Assembly: GCA_965227875.1 (NCBI GenBank)
Contig: OZ245783.1
Location: forward strand, 992,001 to 1,056,000
DNA: 64,000 nt
Source: G965227875 sp965227875
GTDB taxonomy: Bacteria > Pseudomonadota > Alphaproteobacteria > Rhizobiales > JAJFHC01
Direction of reading: 5' to 3'
Shown here: positions 59,345 to 64,000 of the stretch, piece by piece
How the letters are laid out: each line of letters opens with the position of its first letter
Numbering within the stretch: position 1 is the first letter of the stretch
The notes under the pieces: generated by a model
What the model was told of the DNA's origin: nothing
The model's input: only the letters and a program-made list of their open reading frames with translations
Database searches by the model: none
Translations under genes and position numbers: made by a program

Positions 59345-59859
59345 GACGTGGCCCTGCGCAGTTCGGCGTCGAGAGCGGCACTCTTGCGGTGATGGGCATG
59401 GGTGATGGCGATGGCCAGGGCGTCAGCCGAGTCGGCCGAATGCGGCGTGCAGCGCGGCAGCAGGATCTTCACCATGGCGAGAATCTGGGCCTTGTCCGCA
59501 TGACCGCTGCCGACCACCGTCTTCTTGACAAGGTTGGGCGCGTACTCCGCCACCGGCAATCCGGTCTGCGCCGGCGCGAGCAGCGCGATGCCCCGCGCCT
59601 GGCCCAGCTTGAGGGTCGCGGTGGCGTCCTTGTTGACGAATGTCTGTTCGACCGCGGCTTCGTCGGGGGCGAACCGGTCGAGGATCTCCATGAGGCCCCG
59701 GTGCAGTTCGAGCAGCCGTTCCGCCAGCGGAAGGTCAGGTGTCGAACGGATCGACCCGTCGCCCACGTGCCGCAGGCTCGTCCCCTCGTGGTCGACGATA
59801 CCCCAGCCCGTGGTCCTGAGCCCCGGATCGATGCCCAGCAGTCTCAGCGGTCCCGGCAT
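59341..59859 (-). CDS. ruvC: Crossover junction endonuclease RuvC
   Basis: RuvC resolves Holliday junctions by paired nicks. The 172-residue product has the first catalytic Asp in LLGIDPGLRTTGWGIVD, the later acidic residues (AAVEQTFVNKDATATLKLGQARG) and the end DSADALAIAITHAHHR. All four catalytic acids appear present. It is coupled to ruvA by ATGA and follows yebC by 37 bases. Confidence 0.97.
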   Translation of the reverse strand: MPGPLRLLGIDPGLRTTGWGIVDHEGTSLRHVGDGSIRSTPDLPLAERLLELHRGLMEILDRFAPDEAAVEQTFVNKDATATLKLGQARGIALLAPAQTGLPVAEYAPNLVKKTVVGSGHADKAQILAMVKILLPRCTPHSADSADALAIAITHAHHRKSAALDAELRRATS

Positions 59860-59896
59860 GGGCGATACGATCCTTGTCCTGCGCGTTCAGAGCCGG

Positions 59897-60643
59897 TCAG
59901 GCATCGAGGCTTTCCAGAACGCTGTCGGAGACCTCGAAATTGGCATAGACGTTCTGAACGTCGTCATTGTCCTCGAGCGCATCGAGCATCCGCAGAAGCT
60001 TTTCGCCGGCTTCGTCGTCGAGCTCGATGGAATTCTGGGGACGCCAGATCAGCCGGGCGCTCGTCGGCTCCCCGAAGCTGTCTTCCAGCGCCCGCGCCAC
60101 ATCATGCAGCGATTCGGGCGCGCAGATAAGCACGTGCCCGTCTTCGGTGGACTCGCAATCGTCCGCCCCGGCCTCGATCGCCGCCTCGAACATGTCATCG
60201 GCGGACGCCGCCTCCGCCGCAAAGACGATCTCGCCGACCCGGTCGTACATGAAGGCCACCGATCCGGTTTCCCCCAGGTTGCCGCCATGTTTGGAAAAGG
60301 CGGCGCGAACCTCGCCCGCCGTGCGGTTGCGATTGTCGGTCAGGGCCTCGACGATGACGCCGATACCGCCGACGCCGAAACCCTCGTAGCGGACTTCCTC
60401 GTAGTTTTCGCCGTCCGCGTCCTGGCTGCGCTTGATCGCCCGTTCGATGTTGTCCTTGGGCATGTTCTGTCCGCGGGCGGCCTGGATGGCGGAGCGCAGG
60501 CGCGGATTTGCATCCGGATCCGGCATGCCGAGCTTGGCGGCGACCGTGATTTCCTTGGCGAGCTTCGCGAACATCTTCGCGCGCTTCTTGTCCTGGGCCC
60601 CCTTGCGGAACTGGATGTTCTTGAATTTCGAATGTCCGGCCAT
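59897..60643 (-). CDS. yebC: YebC/PmpR family protein
   Basis: The YebC/PmpR/TACO1 family contains transcriptional regulators and, in some lineages, factors for translation of difficult sequences. The 248-residue protein starts with the universal MAGHSKFKNIQFRKGAQDKK and shows KNIERAIKRS-like NIERAIKRSQDAD, GFGVGGIGVIVEALTDNRNR and the end DALEDNDDVQNVYANFEVS. The longer frame upstream is not conserved. It leads the ruvCAB set. It is divergent from the small gene at 60848. Confidence 0.95.
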   Translation of the reverse strand: MAGHSKFKNIQFRKGAQDKKRAKMFAKLAKEITVAAKLGMPDPDANPRLRSAIQAARGQNMPKDNIERAIKRSQDADGENYEEVRYEGFGVGGIGVIVEALTDNRNRTAGEVRAAFSKHGGNLGETGSVAFMYDRVGEIVFAAEAASADDMFEAAIEAGADDCESTEDGHVLICAPESLHDVARALEDSFGEPTSARLIWRPQNSIELDDEAGEKLLRMLDALEDNDDVQNVYANFEVSDSVLESLDA

Positions 60644-60773
60644 ACCGTCCTCGTTGCTGGCGCCGACGGGCGCACGGTTTCTCGAATTGGCAGATTCCGG
60701 CGACGTTATAAGTCCACACGCCGGCAAAATCCACCGCCGTGGGGCGTCTTTTTTTCCAGCATCAGGACACGCG

Positions 60774-60788
60774 TTAGCGCTTCGTTAA
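60774..60788. promoter_or_regulatory. CtrA-like site upstream of a small hypothetical gene
   Basis: TTAGCGCTTCGTTAA differs from the canonical TTAA-N7-TTAA at one base and lies about 60 bases before the gene at 60848, in an otherwise short intergenic region. It could control that gene or, on the other strand, yebC. The single mismatch and short length leave chance as a fair possibility. Confidence 0.4.
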
Positions 60789-60847
60789 CCCGCCCACACT
60801 TAGCCTTCCGGTCTGGGTCAATGCAGAGCCGGGACGGGGCAGACATC

Positions 60848-61210
60848 ATGCGCGAAGACTTGACGCTCGACATCAACGCTGTCGTTGAAACGCGAAACGG
60901 CCTGACATCCAGCGTCTGCGCCGGCGCTCTGCGGAACCTCCAGCACCTCAGCCGCATGAACGCCTCCACCCACGAAGCCATCGAGCAGCTTCAGGGACTC
61001 CTCGACATCTGCCGCGAAGCCAACGATCTCGTCGTCGAGATCCGCGGACGCCTCGCGGACGGCGACGCCGAACAGGATGAACTCATGCAAGCCATGGCCG
61101 GCCTCAGCCGCATCGCCGACGAGGTGCGGGTCGCAAGCCACGAGGCCGACACCACCGTGCACGGCGCCCATGGCGACAACGTCATCGTGCTTGCAAATCA
61201 CCGCGGCTGA
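60848..61210 (+). CDS. Small helical protein of unknown function
   Basis: I do not recognise this 120-residue protein. It is mostly helical and charged (QHLSRMNASTHEAIEQLQGL, CREANDLVVEIRGRLADGDA, MQAMAGLSRIADEVRVASHE), with no membrane segment or signal peptide. The ATG at 60848 has GGGGCAG upstream; ATG at 60821 is in frame and the frame stays open further upstream. A CtrA-like site about 60 bases before the start hints at a cell-cycle or motility tie. It converges with ymdB across 273 bases with palindromic repeats. Confidence 0.6.
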   Translation: MREDLTLDINAVVETRNGLTSSVCAGALRNLQHLSRMNASTHEAIEQLQGLLDICREANDLVVEIRGRLADGDAEQDELMQAMAGLSRIADEVRVASHEADTTVHGAHGDNVIVLANHRG

Positions 61211-61297
61211 ACCCGACCGGACCGCTTCGGCCCGTCACCGCCTGAACTCCCCTTCCCGCCTGAAATTCCCTCCCCGCCCGACACGCCTTCCCCGAAC

Positions 61298-61398
61298 CCC
61301 CGGCGAAAGCCGGGGCCCAGAACCGCACACGCCGCGCGGACACGATCGCTTCCGACAAGCACACAAGCACAAAGAATGGATTCCAGCTTTCGCTGGAA
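61298..61398. repeat. Pair of palindromic intergenic repeats
   Basis: Two small palindromes with complementary tetraloops occur between the genes at 60848 and 61484. The first is CCCCGGC-GAAA-GCCGGGG (61298-61315), followed by CCCAGAACC. The second is TTCCAGC-TTTC-GCTGGAA (61381-61398), preceded by AATGGA. The two are inverted with respect to the loop, as in REP/BIME-like elements found in many proteobacterial intergenic spaces. Copies elsewhere in the genome are expected but not visible here. Confidence 0.6.
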
Positions 61399-61483
61399 AT
61401 TCGTCGGAGTATGCTTGAAGCACTCCCGAGTGTGCTGAAACCTCGCCGGGCGGTCGGACCGAGTCCAGTTCCCAAGCTGCCTA

Positions 61484-62299
61484 TCAGAACCCGGGCATGA
61501 TCGGGGCGAGTTCGCCGCCGATTCGCACCGGCGCGATGTCCGTGGCCAGGCCTGTCGCGTTGTCGGTCTCCACGAACACCCCGCTGAGGGTCACGGGACC
61601 GTCCGCGGGGGTGAAACGCCCGCCCGGCACATGGGTGGTGAACCGGTTGATAGGTTCCTCCTTGTCCATGCCGATAATGGAATCGTAGGCTCCGCACATG
61701 CCGGCGTCGGTCAAGTAGCCAGTGCCACGCTCCAGTACCCTGTGGTCGGCTGTGGGAATATGCGTGTGCGTCCCGACGACGAGCGACGCCTTGCCGTCCA
61801 CGAAATACCCCAGGGCGAGCTTCTCGGACGTCGCCTCGGCATGAACGTCGATGATGGCGGCGTCGCAGGCCTCCCCGAGGGGGCAGGCGCCGAGTTCGCG
61901 TTCGACCGCCGCGAATGGATCGTCCAGCGCCGGCATGAACACCCGGCCCATGACGTTCATGACGAAGACCCGCGCGCCATTGGAGGCTTCGTACACGCCC
62001 GCACCGCGCCCGGGCGTGCCCGCCGGGTAGTTGGCCGGCCGGAGCAGCCTCTGGTCGCGCTCGATGAAGACCAGCGCCTCGCGCTGGTCCCAGGCATGAT
62101 TGCCCAGGGTCACCACGTCGGCGCCTGCGTCGATCACCTCCTCGAAGATCGCCTCGGTGATGCCGAAACCGCCGGCGGCGTTCTCTCCGTTGATCACCAC
62201 GAAATCGGCCCGCAGCTCGGTCTTGAGGCCGTCGAGCCTTGCGCACACTTCCGTGCGGCCGGCCCGGCCGACGATATCGCCCAGGAACAGGAGCCTCAT
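61484..62299 (-). CDS. ymdB: YmdB family metallophosphoesterase
   Basis: YmdB-like proteins (TIGR00282 in my memory) are dinuclear-metal phosphodiesterases; the Bacillus enzyme acts on cyclic nucleotides and affects biofilm and motility decisions. The 271-residue product has metal-binding motifs LFLGDIVGRAG, VVINGENAAGGFG, VTLGNHAWD and VGTHTHIPTADHRVL. The alphaproteobacterial substrate is unknown. It is coupled by ATGA to the cyclo-ligase gene. Confidence 0.93.
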   Translation of the reverse strand: MRLLFLGDIVGRAGRTEVCARLDGLKTELRADFVVINGENAAGGFGITEAIFEEVIDAGADVVTLGNHAWDQREALVFIERDQRLLRPANYPAGTPGRGAGVYEASNGARVFVMNVMGRVFMPALDDPFAAVERELGACPLGEACDAAIIDVHAEATSEKLALGYFVDGKASLVVGTHTHIPTADHRVLERGTGYLTDAGMCGAYDSIIGMDKEEPINRFTTHVPGGRFTPADGPVTLSGVFVETDNATGLATDIAPVRIGGELAPIMPGF

Positions 62300-62916
62300 G
62301 AGATTGCCGCCCGTTCCGGCCCCACGGTGACCGGGCCCGCTTCCGTGACGACGAGGTCGAGCGGCTGGTCATAGGCGTCGGTCGGGCATTTCTCCACCTG
62401 CTGTGCAGCATAGGCGACGCCGATCGCCGTCAACGGACCGTCGGCGCGCAGTCGCGCAAGTGTGCGGTCATAGAAGCCGCCGCCATATCCCAGACGAAAG
62501 CCGTGCGCATCGAACGCCAGCATCGGCACGAAAACGACGCTGGGTCGGACCGCCTCCGCCCCTTCTCCCGGCACCGGGATCCCGTAAACACCGCGTTCCA
62601 GCGCATCGCCGTCGCGCCAGGCGCGAAAGACCAGTGGCCGCGCCTTGCCGACCACGACCGGCAGGGCCGTGCGCCAGCCCGCATCCGCGAGCGCGGCGAG
62701 AAGCGGCCGGCTGTCAATTTCCGATTCATGGGGCAGGTAGGCCGATGCCGTGGCCGGAAGGGTGTCCTCGAGAGCGGCCATGGCGAAATCGGCCAGCCTG
62801 CCTCCCGTATCCGCTGACGCCCCGGCATGGATTTCGGCGCGTCGTGACGCTGCAGCCGCTCTCAGGTCGGCTTTTTCAGTGGAGATTTCTTCCAAGGGCG
62901 GCCCCGCGCAAAACAT
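62296..62916 (-). CDS. 5-formyltetrahydrofolate cyclo-ligase
   Basis: The enzyme converts 5-formyl-THF to 5,10-methenyl-THF at the cost of ATP. The 206-residue product has KADLRAAAASRRAEI near its start, LPVVVGKARPLVFR, the motif FDAHGFRLGYGGGFYDRTLA and the end VTEAGP. The order zapA-6S RNA-cyclo-ligase is classic in proteobacteria, where the gene is often called ygfA or fau. The start is the ATG at 62916; its neighbour, 6S RNA, is just upstream on the same strand. Confidence 0.94.
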   Translation of the reverse strand: MFCAGPPLEEISTEKADLRAAAASRRAEIHAGASADTGGRLADFAMAALEDTLPATASAYLPHESEIDSRPLLAALADAGWRTALPVVVGKARPLVFRAWRDGDALERGVYGIPVPGEGAEAVRPSVVFVPMLAFDAHGFRLGYGGGFYDRTLARLRADGPLTAIGVAYAAQQVEKCPTDAYDQPLDLVVTEAGPVTVGPERAAIS

Positions 62917-62929
62917 ACGGCAAGCGGTG

Positions 62930-63090
62930 GACGATGCCGCCTTGGCCGTCGGACTGTCGATCCCGGGAACCTACACATGTAGGTGGGCGCCGAGTGAAAG
63001 GAGCCACGGCTCCAACCAGGGTCAGCTCCCTAGGAGATCGATAAGGCCCCGGGGAATGTGTGTCCGTTCGAACCACGCAGCATCGCCGCG
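62930..63090 (-). ncRNA. ssrS: 6S RNA (SsrS)
   Basis: 6S RNA imitates an open promoter, binds sigma-70 RNA polymerase and lowers transcription in stationary phase. No gene lies between zapA and the cyclo-ligase, the classic 6S site. On the minus strand the ends pair as CGATGCTGC with GCGGCATCG (plus 63077-63085 with 62932-62940), a nine-pair closing stem with one G-U. GC-rich segments CCCCGGGG and CCCGGG mark the inner arms. Length is about 160 bases. Ends are approximate, and I could not fix the promoter. Confidence 0.75.
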
Positions 63091-63160
63091 TAATATGTAG
63101 CCCTGCACCGGTTAAGATTCCAGTGCCAGTTTCGACAAACGAACCGGGGTCGAAGGTGTA

Positions 63161-63526
63161 TCAGCGGCTGGCGGCGTTGAGTTCGCTGCTCAGCATCTCG
63201 ATGCGCGCGGCCGTCGCCTCCAGCTTTTCGGCCATGGCGTCCTCGATGGACTTCCCGCGGTCGAGCGCCGCGCTGCGTGCGTCCTTGAGACCGTCGGTCT
63301 CTTCCTGCATGGCCTCGATCTTGCGCAGGGCCTCCGAAAGACGGTCGGCGACCACAAGACCGGCCATCAGCAGCAGCCGGCTGTCGCCGACCTGTCCGAG
63401 GGTCTGCTTGAGCTCGCTCACTTCATTGTCGAGATAGCCGGCAAGTTCGGCCAGGTGCTCTTCCTGGCCCTCGTCGCAGTTCATCGTGTACGGGCGGTCG
63501 TTCACACGGATGATCACCTGCGGCAT
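63161..63526 (-). CDS. zapA: Cell division protein ZapA
   Basis: ZapA bundles FtsZ filaments at the division ring. The 121-residue product has the short alpha/beta head (PQVIIRVNDRPYTMNCDEGQ, EEHLAELAGYLDNEVSELKQ) and a long C-terminal coiled coil (SEALRKIEAMQEETDGLKDA). Its start MPQVIIRVNDRPY fits the family. It is preceded by a DUF4164 gene and followed on the same strand by 6S RNA. Confidence 0.95.
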   Translation of the reverse strand: MPQVIIRVNDRPYTMNCDEGQEEHLAELAGYLDNEVSELKQTLGQVGDSRLLLMAGLVVADRLSEALRKIEAMQEETDGLKDARSAALDRGKSIEDAMAEKLEATAARIEMLSSELNAASR

Positions 63527-63569
63527 GTCGATTTCTCCTGTCGGACCGTGGCGGCGGCGGACACCGGTC

Positions 63570-63845
63570 TCATTCGTTGTTGAGCAACAGACGGATATTG
63601 CTCATCGCCGCGTCCACGCGCTTCACGCTCTCTGCATTGGCCTTGCCGAGCGCGTTGACCCGACCCTTCATCCGGTCGAGTTCGTCGGCCAGCTTGGAGC
63701 GGTCTTCGAGCAGGACCTGGCGTTCGTTCTCCAGCGCCTGGCGCTTGCGTTCGGCATCCTTGGCATTCGACACCGCCGCCTCGAACCCCCGCAATGCGGC
63801 CTCTAGCCTTTCGGTCGCAATCTGCATCCTGGATTTATCCGCCAT
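63570..63845 (-). CDS. DUF4164-type small coiled-coil protein
   Basis: This 91-residue, very charged protein is almost entirely coiled coil (ATERLEAALRGFEAAVSNAK, QALENERQVLLEDRSKLADE, DAAMSNIRLLL). Small proteins of this type (DUF4164, from memory) sit upstream of zapA in many alphaproteobacteria and may help cell division, but no function is established. The ATG at 63845 (MADKSRMQIA) is preferred over TTG at 63863. The rest of the window to 64000 holds no other gene that I can support. Confidence 0.75.
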   Translation of the reverse strand: MADKSRMQIATERLEAALRGFEAAVSNAKDAERKRQALENERQVLLEDRSKLADELDRMKGRVNALGKANAESVKRVDAAMSNIRLLLNNE

Positions 63846-64000
63846 CGCACGTTTTTCGCCCAAATACCTGTTGCCGCTACGTCTTCAACGACCGGACATT
63901 CTGTCTCTGACGGCGTGTCAAGATTAGGCTTTCGCCAACGGACGCGTCAACACCGCGTTCTCGCAATTTCGGGCCCGCGCGGCCTTTGATTCGCGTCGTT

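Overview
The window reads as one contiguous piece of a high-GC alphaproteobacterial chromosome, with no plasmid, phage, IS or CRISPR material seen. Evidence: a CtrA regulator with its ChpT phosphotransferase, the Caulobacter-type flagellar order fliF-fliG-flbE-fliN-flbD-flhA, serC-serA-purA, rluD next to rpoH, tolQRAB-pal-cpoB-tilS followed by ftsH-folP-glmM, and zapA-6S RNA-cyclo-ligase-ymdB near yebC-ruvCAB. Gene content (polar-type flagellum, a che operon with hybrid CheA, gentisate dioxygenase, many envelope proteins) suggests a motile, free-living member of the Rhodospirillales or a neighbouring order. The genus cannot be read from the sequence.

Layout. 1-6645: flagellar MS-ring, switch, export-gate and regulator operon (fliF truncated by the window edge). 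6646-7743: a JmjC/cupin-type putative Fe(II)/2-oxoglutarate hydroxylase behind a good sigma-54 promoter. 7756-11320: yajQ, fliJ and fliI (minus), then divergent ctrA. 11423-18060: chpT and cheA-cheW-cheY-cheB-cheR (minus). 18221-24996: cyclic-nucleotide-domain MscS channel, YHS protein, EipA-like protein, a coiled-coil membrane protein, a small membrane protein, rluD and rpoH. 25016-31104: surface beta-barrel protein, purA, serA, serC (minus). 31322-39903: methyltransferase, PilZ-containing chemoreceptor, gentisate dioxygenase, two small outer-membrane barrels, LysE exporter and AlkC-like glycosylase. 40028-45488: a 989-residue fusion of a SerC-like aminotransferase and a SerA-like dehydrogenase, then a GMC oxidoreductase and a TPR protein. 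45536-63845: housekeeping genes on the minus strand for cell wall, folate, proteolysis, Tol-Pal, Holliday-junction resolution and division, plus 6S RNA.

How the parts fit. The motility block joins structure (FliF/G/N, FlhA, FliH/I/J), the sigma-54 activator FlbD, the cell-cycle regulator CtrA with ChpT, and a full chemotaxis signalling set. The chemoreceptor at 32.3-34.9 kb adds a PilZ domain and so a likely c-di-GMP input. YajQ may add another. The envelope block (Tol-Pal, EipA, porin-like barrels, MscS) serves division and envelope integrity.

Most unusual items: (1) the SerC-SerA fusion, in a replicon that also has normal separate serC and serA; (2) the sigma-54-driven JmjC hydroxylase between flagellar genes, a candidate modifier of a flagellar protein; (3) a perfect 9-bp inverted repeat around the rpoH -10 box; (4) a CheB whose receiver lacks key switch residues. 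Most other genes are conventional. Functions come from reading the translations; no database search was run.
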